This document shows, one piece after another, positions 7,220 to 14,727 of a DNA stretch of 20,881 bases; within the stretch, counting starts at the first letter, position 1, and every line of letters starts with the position of its first letter. The position numbers and the translations under genes were made by a program. The notes under the pieces were generated by a model. The model had not been told where the DNA came from. It worked only from the letters and a program-made list of their open reading frames with translations, and did not search any database. Source of the DNA: a virus; IMG/VR virus record IMGVR_UViG_3300017752_003105, positions 1 through 20,881 of that record; one strand, written 5' to 3'.

Positions 7220-9418
7220 ATGGAAATCAGCCAAAAAAGCGTATTAGCTAAGTTGCTTGCTACGGAAAACATCACCGTCGAGCATCAAAAAGTCAAAACT
7301 GCTTACTTTGATTTGAAAGAACGTAAAGTCGTTCTACCAATCTTTAATGATATGTCTTCTGACCTTTATGACCTGCTGATTGGTCATGAGGTCAGTCATG
7401 CATTGAACACACCTCTTGAGGGCTGGCACGATGCTGCCAGCGTCAAAGGTCGTGGCTTCAAGTCCTTCCTTAATGTGGTTGAGGATGCTCGTATCGAGGC
7501 TGACATCAAACGTCGCTATCCTGGACTTGTTAAAAACTTCTTCAAAGGTTACAAAGAATTATTCGAACTCGACTTCTTCGGTCTGGAAGGTCGTGACATA
7601 AACGAATATCCTTTGATTGACCGTATCAATATTCACTTCAAAGTTGGTATGTTCGCTGCTGTCGATTTCACCGACGCCGAACTGGTTTATGTAGACAAAG
7701 TCGCCAAGTGTGAAACTTGGGAAGATGTTGTCGCTGTTGCCACTGAGATCTATGAGTTGTCAAAAACTGAAGAAGCCATGACTGACATGATTGAAGAAAT
7801 GCAGTTCAATTCTGATCAGGGTGACAATACTGATGAGAGTGAAACCGAACAGGCTGGTGGCACTGAAGAAGAAACTGAAGAAGAAACTTCAGGTGACGAG
7901 GGTGATTCGCAAGAACAAGAAGATGGTCAAGACGAAGAGACTGAGGGTGATACCGAACAAACAGTATCTTCTGACGACACATCTGATGCAGAGTCTGACT
8001 TTGATCCAGAGTCTGTCACCGATACTGCCTTCCGCCAAAATGAAGACAAGCTGCTGGATGCGCAAGCTGGTGAGTATTTCTATGCCAATTTCCCAAAACT
8101 CGACTACAATAAATGGATTAAGATGGATCCTTGGACAGAGTTTGAGAATCAAAAAACAACAGAGATCATTAAAAAAGTTCGCAACGAAGAAGACTATATG
8201 TGGTTAGATGAGAAAGTATCTCGTAATGATGCTGTCGACTCTATGGTCAAAGACTTCCGCACTAAAAATAATGCCTATATCAATTACATGGTTCAGCAGT
8301 TCGAAGCCAAACGCAAGGCTGCTCAGTTTGCCAAATCTCGTGAGAACAAGACTGGTGTCCTGAATGCAGATAAGTTGTGGGCAACAAAGCTGACTGAAGA
8401 TGTATTCCTGTCCAATACCATCGTTCCTGATGGTAAGAACCATGGCATGCTGATGGTCATTGATTTCTCTGGATCCATGTATGACAAGATGGCTGATACG
8501 ATCGAGCAAATGTTGATTCAAGTATCATTCTGCAAGAAAGTAAATATCCCGTTTGAGGTTTATTCTTTCACCGATCGGTTCCACGAAGATTTCATGCAAC
8601 ATCTGGTAAGAAATCAGAAAGAAAAAGATCTTCGTATTATGGATCAAGCATTAACAATCAACAAACTTATCAGTTCTGATCAGAGCGCAAAGGTCTATAA
8701 AAAATCTTTTGAGAATCTTCTCTTGCTCGCCTCTGCTTATAGTGACAGGTATGATGGTAAACCCCACTTGGAACGTTGCTCCCTGCCTAATCATCTAGAA
8801 CTCGGTGGCACTCCTTTGGCTGAGACTATTGTATTGTTGCGCGATCGTGCTATCGACTTCCGTCGTCAGCATAATATTGAAGTCTTGAATACTCTTTTCC
8901 TGACTGATGGTGGTAACACTGGAACACTTGAGATCGGCAACACTCCATCTTATCGTCACAATGGTCAAAAAGATTCTATTGTCATCAAAGAGGGTGGTAT
9001 CACAACAGTAGCAAGTAGCAATAGTAAAATCTGGACTAAACGCTGGTCTGACCTTGGATGTGAAGCTGCCCTGAAACACTTCGATGAAACTACAGGTTCT
9101 CGCACAATTAATTATTACTTGACAAACTCAAGTAAGAGTGACTTGCGCTGGATGTTCTATAACCTGCATGGTTACGATGACATCAAGTTCGATAAGCAAT
9201 ACAAAGATGAATGGCTGAAAGATGGATTCCTTCAGCTGGATGGCTTGAATGGATTCAAGTCTGCATATGTCCTTCGTGCTAAAGACCTCGGTAATGTCGA
9301 AGATCTGGAAGTCAACGGTGACAAGAAAAACGATCTCGTTCGTGGCTTCCGTAAATTCCAAAAGTCTAAGTCCACTTCGCGTAAATTTCTGGGTAAATTT
9401 ATTGAGAAAATCGCATGA
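7220..9418 (+). CDS. VWA-domain protein with HExxH motif (CobT/MoxR-partner type)
   Basis: The protein is 732 aa. The N-terminal part has GHEVSH (H56, E57, H60) followed by NVVEDARIE (85-93), the zinc-site arrangement seen in metallopeptidase-like VWA proteins. Residues about 199-265 are a very acidic, low-complexity linker of Glu, Asp, Ser and Thr. A C-terminal von Willebrand A domain starts at LMVIDFSGSM, with the MIDAS residues D415, S417 and S419. Such proteins pair with MoxR/CobS AAA+ ATPases. Here that partner lies two genes downstream under a similar promoter. In bacteria CobT and CobS are subunits of cobalt chelatase, but no chelatase large subunit is present, so a MoxR-VWA chaperone or protease-like role is more likely. 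The start follows a good GAGGAG site. Confidence 0.88.
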   Translation: MEISQKSVLAKLLATENITVEHQKVKTAYFDLKERKVVLPIFNDMSSDLYDLLIGHEVSHALNTPLEGWHDAASVKGRGFKSFLNVVEDARIEADIKRRYPGLVKNFFKGYKELFELDFFGLEGRDINEYPLIDRINIHFKVGMFAAVDFTDAELVYVDKVAKCETWEDVVAVATEIYELSKTEEAMTDMIEEMQFNSDQGDNTDESETEQAGGTEEETEEETSGDEGDSQEQEDGQDEETEGDTEQTVSSDDTSDAESDFDPESVTDTAFRQNEDKLLDAQAGEYFYANFPKLDYNKWIKMDPWTEFENQKTTEIIKKVRNEEDYMWLDEKVSRNDAVDSMVKDFRTKNNAYINYMVQQFEAKRKAAQFAKSRENKTGVLNADKLWATKLTEDVFLSNTIVPDGKNHGMLMVIDFSGSMYDKMADTIEQMLIQVSFCKKVNIPFEVYSFTDRFHEDFMQHLVRNQKEKDLRIMDQALTINKLISSDQSAKVYKKSFENLLLLASAYSDRYDGKPHLERCSLPNHLELGGTPLAETIVLLRDRAIDFRRQHNIEVLNTLFLTDGGNTGTLEIGNTPSYRHNGQKDSIVIKEGGITTVASSNSKIWTKRWSDLGCEAALKHFDETTGSRTINYYLTNSSKSDLRWMFYNLHGYDDIKFDKQYKDEWLKDGFLQLDGLNGFKSAYVLRAKDLGNVEDLEVNGDKKNDLVRGFRKFQKSKSTSRKFLGKFIEKIA

Positions 9419-9984
9419 GTGAAATCGCATTAGTATTGGGAAATGGTGAGTCTCGCAAAGAGTTGGATTTGACTCCATACAAACATATCTATGGATGTAA
9501 CCTAGCATACCAAGAGGATATTGATTTCGAATGGATCGTAGCGACAGACCCTGCCATCCAACATCAGATCTATCGTGAATATGGTGGGAATATGTTGTTC
9601 CTAGACTGGGAACCTGTCCCCAGTGAGATGGCTGTAGCAATGCAATCGATGGATACTGGCTTTACCAGTAATGAGTATTCACCATTCGGTTGTGTTATCA
9701 GTGGCGATATGAACGGGCGGCATATGACATATCTCCGCAAGCATGACAATTGTTTGTCAGTTTCAGAGAGTCAGATCCCCTTCGCTATGGCATCTGGGGC
9801 GATGGCTATGTGGGATGCAGCCGAGCGTGGCTTCACCACTATCTATCTATCTGGCTTCGGAGATGTTGGTCACCTACATAGTCAGTCACTGATGGAAGAA
9901 ACTGGTCAACGTTTGGCACGTTGGGAAAAAGAAAGAAGCCAAGTCATTGAAAAATATAAAGAAATAGAATGGATTTACCTGTAA
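9415..9984 (+). CDS. Rossmann-like 'LGNGES' protein, possibly DUF115/sialyltransferase-like
   Basis: The protein is 189 aa, and ATG 9415 overlaps the VWA gene stop (ATGA). The N-terminus ALVLGNGESRKELDL is a glycine-rich nucleotide-binding-type turn. It is followed by IYGCN and IVATDPAIQHQI, and near the C-terminus by MASGAMAMWDAAERGF and IYLSGFGD. The order LGNG-S, then GCN, D, and SG-A--A---G--IYL-G-, recalls the DUF115 and CST-I sialyltransferase-like fold that uses sugar nucleotides. That resemblance is by eye only. No signal peptide or membrane segment is present. Co-transcription with the VWA gene suggests a link, and a sugar-transfer role on protein or DNA is conceivable. Function unknown. 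Confidence 0.82.
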   Translation: MSEIALVLGNGESRKELDLTPYKHIYGCNLAYQEDIDFEWIVATDPAIQHQIYREYGGNMLFLDWEPVPSEMAVAMQSMDTGFTSNEYSPFGCVISGDMNGRHMTYLRKHDNCLSVSESQIPFAMASGAMAMWDAAERGFTTIYLSGFGDVGHLHSQSLMEETGQRLARWEKERSQVIEKYKEIEWIYL

Positions 9985-9992
9985 AAAAGTGC

Positions 9993-10021
9993 TTGACATT
10001 TTGATTATTATAAGAGAGAAT
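9993..10021 (+). promoter_or_regulatory. Sigma70-like promoter for the cobS-type gene
   Basis: TTGACA (9993-9998) is followed after 17 bases by GAGAAT (10016-10021), which matches TATAAT at 4 of 6 positions. The element lies just after the previous stop. A start near 10028 gives a leader containing the purine-rich ribosome site GAGAGAGAGG before ATG 10050. It shares TTGACATTTT and a downstream GAATAGAG with the VWA promoter, so the two units are probably expressed together. Confidence 0.55.
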
Positions 10022-10049
10022 AGAGTATAACTTGAGAGAGAGGTTAGTT

Positions 10050-11174
10050 ATGAGTAAAGTGAATCGTCAAAAATTGTTAGATGCTTTGGCTAGTGAGAGT
10101 CAAGCGATCTTCACACGTCCAGAGATTGCAGGTATCGCCGATCGTATCGGTGTTTCATATCCGCATTGGTTTTTCCGTGACCATAAAGTTGGTCACAATA
10201 AATACGCTGTAGAAGCTGCTGGTCTGAAGGTTGTATCAAACAACCCAACACCACAGCCTGTTCAGGATGCTAAAGTTGTGACCCAAGCCAAACTCGCCGT
10301 TGAAGTTGATAACCTGATTCCTATTCAGGATCCAACATATGTTGCGTTTGGCTTTCACAAAGACCTAACCAAAATCATCAAGTCTGGTTTCTTTTACCCG
10401 ACATTCATCTCTGGTCTATCAGGTAATGGTAAGACCACGATGGTCGAGCAAGTCTGTGCTAAGAACAAGCGCGAGGCTATCCGCGTCAATATCTCTGTAG
10501 AGACTGACGAAGATGATTTGATTGGTGGTAATACGCTGGTCGATGGTAATGTAGTCTATCGCGAAGGTCCAGTTCTCACCGCTATGAAGCGTGGTGCTGT
10601 CCTTATCCTCGACGAGATTGACCGTGGTTCAAACAAGATGATGTGTCTTCAAGCGATCCTTGAGGGTAAGCCATACTTCAACAAGAAGACTGGTGAAGTG
10701 ATTACACCTTCTGCTGGCTTCAATGTTATCGCGACTGCTAATACTAAAGGTCGTGGGTCAGACGATGGTAAATTCATCTCTGCTCAGATCCTCGATGAAG
10801 CATTCCTCGAGCGGTTTGCAGTTACTGTTGAGCAGCAATATCCGACTGAGGCTCAAGAGTTGAAGATCGTTCTCGGTAAGATGAACAAAGTCGGTAAAGT
10901 CGATGAAGACTTTGCTGAGAAACTTGTCCGCTGGGCAGACGTTATTCGTAAGACTTTCAAAGAGGGTGCGATCGAGGATCTCGTTTCTACCCGTCGGATC
11001 GAACATATCGTAAACGCATACGCTATGTTTGACGATCGTCTGAAGGCAATCGAGTTATGTGTAAACCGTTTCGATGAAGATACACGTCAAGCATTCCTCG
11101 ACCTATATACTAAGGTCGATGCTGGTGTTGAACTTAATAATGAGGAAGATAATGAAGTCCAAGAAGATTTCTAA
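10050..11174 (+). CDS. cobS: MoxR/CobS-type AAA+ ATPase
   Basis: The protein is 374 aa from ATG 10050. An in-frame TTG at 10032 would sit at the predicted transcript start and is unlikely. Residues 1-60 look like a small helix-turn-helix or winged domain (FTRPEIAGIADRIGVSYPHW). The AAA+ core has Walker A GLSGNGKT (122-129), a DEDDLIGG loop (153-160), the segment REGPVLTAMKRGA, and Walker B VLILDEID (184-191). The later segments ATANTKGRG and LDEAFLERFA fit sensor 1 and the arginine-finger region. The symbol cobS is the name used for this family in T4-like cyanophages, after the cobaltochelatase subunit. Cobalt insertion is not shown here. The likely partner is the VWA protein at 7220. The acidic C-terminus overlaps the next gene by 23 bases. 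Confidence 0.9.
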   Translation: MSKVNRQKLLDALASESQAIFTRPEIAGIADRIGVSYPHWFFRDHKVGHNKYAVEAAGLKVVSNNPTPQPVQDAKVVTQAKLAVEVDNLIPIQDPTYVAFGFHKDLTKIIKSGFFYPTFISGLSGNGKTTMVEQVCAKNKREAIRVNISVETDEDDLIGGNTLVDGNVVYREGPVLTAMKRGAVLILDEIDRGSNKMMCLQAILEGKPYFNKKTGEVITPSAGFNVIATANTKGRGSDDGKFISAQILDEAFLERFAVTVEQQYPTEAQELKIVLGKMNKVGKVDEDFAEKLVRWADVIRKTFKEGAIEDLVSTRRIEHIVNAYAMFDDRLKAIELCVNRFDEDTRQAFLDLYTKVDAGVELNNEEDNEVQEDF

Positions 11175-11445
11175 AACCGATTACAAATACAATGAGGGTC
11201 AGCTTCTGGCTGACCTTCAAAAATATGTCGATGCTACATATGGCGAGCATTATTCGACGAATCAATTTCAAGCCACTGAATTTATTATCGATGGTGGGCA
11301 TGGTGAAGGTTTCTGTATCGGGAACATCATGAAGTATGCTCAACGCTATGGTAAGAAAGATGGTTACAATCGCAAAGACTTGATGAAAGTTTTGCATTAC
11401 GGATTGATTGCCCTGCATGTCCACGACCTAGAGCATGGCGAATGA
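11152..11445 (+). CDS. DUF3310-type small protein
   Basis: The protein is 97 aa from ATG 11152, chosen because GAGGAAG lies just upstream and the conserved part begins soon after. It overlaps the cobS end by 23 bases. Residues 54-83 carry FCIGNIMKYAQRYGKK, then RKDLMKVLHY, the core pattern of DUF3310 (FC-GN--KY--R---K-----DL-K---Y). DUF3310 occurs in many phages, including T7 gp1.7, a nucleotide kinase that affects dideoxynucleotide sensitivity. A nucleotide-related role is therefore plausible but not shown. A histidine-rich end (HVHDLEHGE) follows. The next gene starts in an ATGA overlap. Confidence 0.85.
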   Translation: MKSKKISKTDYKYNEGQLLADLQKYVDATYGEHYSTNQFQATEFIIDGGHGEGFCIGNIMKYAQRYGKKDGYNRKDLMKVLHYGLIALHVHDLEHGE

Positions 11446-11729
11446 AATACACAAAGAAAATAGATGGCTGTAAGGCACTTGGACCACCAGCCACGAAGAC
11501 TGTCAGCCATTTGAGCCATGCGATTCATGAACATGAAGAAGTAAATGTTGAGGTTTTAAAGTGGCATAAAGATCGCGCAACTATCTTTATTGATCAGGCT
11601 CGCTGGTGTCACGATGACCCTAAAAACTACCCTTCCGATGCTGTTTGGAAAGAACATACTATTCATCTATCCTATTCTCAACTGAAAGAAATTATTGAGT
11701 TTATCGATGAAATCGGTTTCGAAGAATAA
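11442..11729 (+). CDS. 95-aa protein of unknown function
   Basis: ATG 11442 overlaps the DUF3310 gene stop. The product opens MKYTKKIDGCKALGPPATK and ends LKEIIEFIDEIGFEE, with two Cys, four His in the first half and an amphipathic C-terminal helix. No family was recognised. It overlaps the glycosyltransferase-like gene by 23 bases. Coding is supported by both overlaps and codon use like that of the neighbouring phage genes. Confidence 0.75.
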   Translation: MKYTKKIDGCKALGPPATKTVSHLSHAIHEHEEVNVEVLKWHKDRATIFIDQARWCHDDPKNYPSDAVWKEHTIHLSYSQLKEIIEFIDEIGFEE

Positions 11730-12495
11730 TATCCTATTCGCTGTTCTAACCAGCGATAAGCCAGAGAAGTTAAAGCGGTGTCTGCGATCCGTGAACTCTA
11801 ACTCCTCTCCTCATGAGCGGATTGTCGTTATTAATACAACAGACAACGACTTTGCTTCTCTGGCTTCAAGTATATCAACTGAATATGAATTTCCATTTCA
11901 CATCAGTGAATCAAATGGCACTCCAGGACTTGGTAAAAATTCTGTGTTAGATTATTTTCAAGAGTCTGATCAAGACTATCTTGTTCTGATTGATGGTGAT
12001 GATTATCTGACACTTGATGCCAGAGATGAGATTGACCAATTCATAGAGACGCATGAGTTTGATGTCTTGGCATTGGGTGAAACTAATGTTTTGATTCCTG
12101 ATGGTGAGATATCTACTAGAGAATGGCTTCGGTCGAGGCATTTCCTGAGACAAATTTTTAAATCAGTATCGCGTAAAGAGTTATCTGAAGTTATGAGTTT
12201 ATTCAATGAACTTAAACACTATACAACTGGTGGTGTCCCCATGAACAGACCATTCATCTTTACAAAAAAAGGTGCTGATGTGAAGTTCGATGAAGAATTA
12301 CTCGCGGCTGAAGATTCATTACATAATGCTACTTGCTTGAATACTGATGATATTGATTATGTTGTTGTAGAAGATTCTCCAATATATGTCTATGATAATA
12401 CAGAGTTAGGTCGTTTTCATTTAGCACTCAAAGATGGTGTCAATAATCTCGCCGATAAAATTTATGGTAAGTTAGATGCTATCAAGAATCGATAG
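11707..12495 (+). CDS. Family-2-like (GT-A) glycosyltransferase
   Basis: The protein is 262 aa from ATG 11707. It starts NILFAVLTSDKPEKLKRCLRS, the usual first strand and helix of GT2 enzymes. It continues with GTPGLGKNSVLDYF and LIDGDDYLT (D96, D98, D99), the DXD-type site for the metal and nucleotide sugar. No membrane helix is present, so it should be cytosolic. The target could be phage DNA, a phage protein or a host glycan. The gene overlaps the upstream one by 23 bases and has a poor ribosome site, so coupling is likely. Its bases are more AT-rich than those of the cobS gene, which suggests a later acquisition. Confidence 0.75.
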   Translation: MKSVSKNNILFAVLTSDKPEKLKRCLRSVNSNSSPHERIVVINTTDNDFASLASSISTEYEFPFHISESNGTPGLGKNSVLDYFQESDQDYLVLIDGDDYLTLDARDEIDQFIETHEFDVLALGETNVLIPDGEISTREWLRSRHFLRQIFKSVSRKELSEVMSLFNELKHYTTGGVPMNRPFIFTKKGADVKFDEELLAAEDSLHNATCLNTDDIDYVVVEDSPIYVYDNTELGRFHLALKDGVNNLADKIYGKLDAIKNR

Positions 12496-13066
12496 TTCTT
12501 TTGTTGACAATGGTTCGTTATACACCCTATGTTTTGGTGCACAGAGAGATCCGCATGATGCTGCGAGAAATATGGAAGTCCGTTTTTGGCAAGATAGACC
12601 AGAAACATTATACAACCAATTGTATATACAGAAGATATATGATGGTGATAAAAATGGATTCTACATTTATGAGAAAGACAATACAGTAATCTGTTGCGCT
12701 GGATTAACTCATATCCCAGAAGCAAACGCATGTGTCATGTCAAGAGCATACGCAAATCATAGAGTAAATAAATTTACACGGGTTCGTAACTACACTAAAT
12801 TTTTCTATGAAATTTACGATGGTGTTATTAGTAAGCAATATGACGCTTGGATAAATTTCTTCAATGAATATAATCTTGCTGGTAGAAATGTGATCACAAA
12901 CCTAAATGATTCGGAAGACCAATATACGAGAACAAATAGGATAATGAAATTTGTTAATTACGATCGCCCAGTTACTTATAAATATACAAAACAATTTGCA
13001 GCTTATCATATTGTAAACGGTGATGATCAGAAAGTGTTGGAATATTTAGATGGCATACAGAGTTGA
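12476..13066 (+). CDS. 196-aa protein of unknown function, possibly GNAT-like
   Basis: ATG 12476 overlaps the glycosyltransferase end by 20 bases, with GGTAAG as possible ribosome site. The protein is soluble and rich in Tyr, Asn and Asp. The strand-like stretch GFYIYEKDNTVICCAGLTHI, then VMSRAYANHRVNKFTR and later YNLAGRNVIT, loosely recalls acyltransferases of the GNAT type. I cannot identify an acetyl-CoA loop, so this is only a suggestion. The gene is strongly AT-rich (for example 15 G or C in the 60 bases 12601-12660). A perfect TATAAATA lies inside its 3' part. Confidence 0.78.
   Translation: MLSRIDSSFVDNGSLYTLCFGAQRDPHDAARNMEVRFWQDRPETLYNQLYIQKIYDGDKNGFYIYEKDNTVICCAGLTHIPEANACVMSRAYANHRVNKFTRVRNYTKFFYEIYDGVISKQYDAWINFFNEYNLAGRNVITNLNDSEDQYTRTNRIMKFVNYDRPVTYKYTKQFAAYHIVNGDDQKVLEYLDGIQS
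12977..12984 (+). promoter_or_regulatory. Late-promoter-like box inside a coding region
   Basis: TATAAATA (12977-12984) is an exact match to the T4 late consensus and lies within the 196-aa gene. A transcript from it would start near 12990, 60 bases before ATG 13050, and would read into the 13050 gene and gene 45. The box falls in a very AT-rich stretch and encodes Tyr-Lys-Tyr in frame, so chance is quite possible. Confidence 0.3.
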
Positions 13067-13388
13067 ATTTTCTTTAATGCGGAAAAGCATTCGGGATATG
13101 TTTTACCCAAATACTGACCAAGGTAGATTACAGCAACATCAAAAAGAAACTACAGAATTGGTTGATAAGGGTTTATTGATAGACCATGGTTTCGTTTTCA
13201 CTCCTGATGGTTTAAAAGTTACAACTTGGTTTGAATTCAAAGATAAGAAGTCATTTGATGATATAAACGAAAAAATTGGTTCTGGACAAACCGCTTTTGG
13301 TGAACAACTGCAAGATAGCGATTATATGAAATGGTGTGAAGAAAATAATATTGAGTGGGAATGGAAAATAATTGATGATGATGCTTGA
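13050..13388 (+). CDS. 112-aa protein of unknown function
   Basis: ATG 13050 overlaps the previous gene by 17 bases. The product is soluble and opens MAYRVEFSLMRKSIRDMFYP. It contains DGLKVTTWFEFKDKKSFDDI, which reads as a strand followed by a helix, as in small alpha-beta barrels. It ends with a Trp-rich acidic tail (WCEENNIEWEWKIIDDDA). No family was recognised. Its stop TGA (13386-13388) is embedded in the -35 box of the gene 45 promoter, so this gene closes the cobS transcription unit. Confidence 0.75.
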   Translation: MAYRVEFSLMRKSIRDMFYPNTDQGRLQQHQKETTELVDKGLLIDHGFVFTPDGLKVTTWFEFKDKKSFDDINEKIGSGQTAFGEQLQDSDYMKWCEENNIEWEWKIIDDDA

Positions 13389-13413
13389 CATTTCCTTTTG
13401 TATGATGTATAAA
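13385..13413 (+). promoter_or_regulatory. Strong sigma70-like promoter for gene 45
   Basis: TTGACA (13385-13390), then exactly 17 bases, then TATAAA (13408-13413), 5 of 6 to consensus. The same stretch reads TATAAATG (13408-13415), one base from the T4 late box, so it could serve early and late. A start near 13420 excludes the in-frame ATG at 13413 and leaves AGAGG before ATG 13446. Confidence 0.75.
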
Positions 13414-13445
13414 TGATTAATGGTGAAAAGAAAGAGGACTATATT

Positions 13446-14102
13446 ATGAATATTTCGAAACCAACCCTTGAAGTTCTGAAGAACTTCGCAACTATCAACA
13501 CGAACATTCTGGTTCGTGAGGGTAGCACCCTTGCCACTATCAGTAACGGCAAGAATATTTTCTCCCGCGCAACTGTGGGTGAAACCTTTAGTAAAGAGTT
13601 TGCAATCTATGACCTCAACAGCCTGTTGGGTCTGCTGACATTTACTGAAGATCCTGACCTCGACTTGGGTGACGAGAGCCTGAAAATCAATAGCGGTAAT
13701 GCTGAATTTGAATACTTCTATGCTGACCCTTCGATTATCGTAGCTGCTCCCGATCGCACTATCGAAGTCGATAACTTCTATGAGTTTGAGTTGACCAAAG
13801 ATGAGATCGTGAATATTACACGTGCTGCATCTGTTATCAATGCACCTGTATTGAGTGTCGTTGGTCGCGATGGTAAAGTAACTCTGTCTGTTGGCGATCC
13901 GTCAACCCCTCGTAGCAATACTTTCCGTCAAGTAATCGGTGAGACTGACAAAGAGTTTGATTGTCGCCTCGCTGTTGAGAACTTTAAAGTAATTGCTGGC
14001 GACTATCGTGTTGTTCTGTCACAGAAGAAGTTTATGTTCCTTGACAACAAAGCTGCTGACCTGAAGTATTGGTTGGCTCTCGAACCTAACTCAACTATTT
14101 AA
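13446..14102 (+). CDS. 45: gp45 sliding clamp
   Basis: The protein is 218 aa, close to T4 gp45 (228 aa). The N-terminus MNISKPTLEVLKNFATINTN aligns with the T4 start MKLSKDTTALLKNFATINSG. Further shared segments are FAIYDLNSLLGLL and a matching C-terminal part ending LKYWLALEPNST. The trimeric clamp tethers the gp43 polymerase to DNA and, in T4, activates late transcription. ATG 13446 is preferred over 13413 because the promoter -10 covers 13413 and AGAGG lies at the right distance. It is the first gene of the replisome operon, followed after 7 bases by the peroxiredoxin gene. Confidence 0.95.
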   Translation: MNISKPTLEVLKNFATINTNILVREGSTLATISNGKNIFSRATVGETFSKEFAIYDLNSLLGLLTFTEDPDLDLGDESLKINSGNAEFEYFYADPSIIVAAPDRTIEVDNFYEFELTKDEIVNITRAASVINAPVLSVVGRDGKVTLSVGDPSTPRSNTFRQVIGETDKEFDCRLAVENFKVIAGDYRVVLSQKKFMFLDNKAADLKYWLALEPNSTI

Positions 14103-14109
14103 GGTAACA

Positions 14110-14718
14110 ATGATGCCTCCCTTTCCAAGACGCATTCCCAATGTGTTGCATCAGCTACGTGTGCGTGATGAATCCATTGGTGGTGACAATCCCTTCCGTT
14201 GGGAAGAAAAAACTACTCACGAAATCGTGGGTCGCGGGAAGAATATTATCTTCTCACTTCCTGGAGCATTTACACCGACTTGCTCCACATATCAACTCCC
14301 TGACTTTGAAAAACTGTTTTCGGATTTTCAGGAGCAGGGTGTAGAAAATATCTTTTGCCTGTCTGTGAATGACGCATTCGTAATGAACTGCTGGGCAAAA
14401 GATCAGGGTTTGAATAATGTTCAAGTAATCCCTGATGGGTCTGCTAAATTTACATCTTCTATTGGGATGGATGTTTATAAAGATAATCTTGGCTTTGGTA
14501 TTCGCTCATGGCGGTATGCTCTGGTTGTTGAAAACTTCGAAATCACAAAACAATTTGTAGAACGAGGTTTTTGCCACAATGCTACAGATGACCCATATGG
14601 TGTTTCAGCACCTCAAAATATTCTTGACTTCTTACAGGGCAAAGAGTATGATGCAGGTGGTGAAGCGTTACAATTGAATCTATCCGATGGGGTAGGTTCT
14701 GAAGACAAACTTGGTTAG
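14110..14718 (+). CDS. Prx5-type peroxiredoxin
   Basis: The protein is 202 aa from ATG 14110, with AAGG just upstream. A second ATG at 14113 is also possible. The peroxidatic motif PGAFTPTCS (51-59) gives P51, T55 and C58. GIRSWRYALVVEN (130-142) supplies the conserved arginine segment of the Prx5/thiol-specific family. Other cysteines (C83, C94, C155) could resolve the disulfide. The enzyme would reduce peroxides, using host thioredoxin or glutathione systems. The first 40 and last 20 residues extend past the core domain. It sits between the clamp and clamp-loader genes, which are adjacent in T4, so it is an inserted auxiliary gene expressed with the replisome. Confidence 0.9.
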   Translation: MMPPFPRRIPNVLHQLRVRDESIGGDNPFRWEEKTTHEIVGRGKNIIFSLPGAFTPTCSTYQLPDFEKLFSDFQEQGVENIFCLSVNDAFVMNCWAKDQGLNNVQVIPDGSAKFTSSIGMDVYKDNLGFGIRSWRYALVVENFEITKQFVERGFCHNATDDPYGVSAPQNILDFLQGKEYDAGGEALQLNLSDGVGSEDKLG

Positions 14719-14727
14719 GAGTGCCAT

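Noticed and set aside
7791-8207. 138-codon basic open frame in another + frame
   Set aside because: It is a frame-shifted reading of the acidic linker of the VWA gene, and the Lys/Arg/Ser/Leu-rich product is a by-product of Glu/Asp codons.
9128-9640. 170-codon open frame on the minus strand
   Set aside because: It lies across the VWA gene end and the LGNGES gene, has no recognisable motif or ribosome site, and the + strand genes there have clear motifs and starts.
7220-11174. Cobalamin biosynthesis function for the CobT-like and CobS-like genes
   Set aside because: The domains are general MoxR and VWA types and no cobaltochelatase large subunit or other B12 gene is present in the window.
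12504-12533. TTGACA with TATGTT 18 bases later, early in the 196-aa gene
   Set aside because: A start near 12540 would fall inside the gene past its ATG. The -10 is weak and TTGACA occurs by chance in many coding regions of this window.
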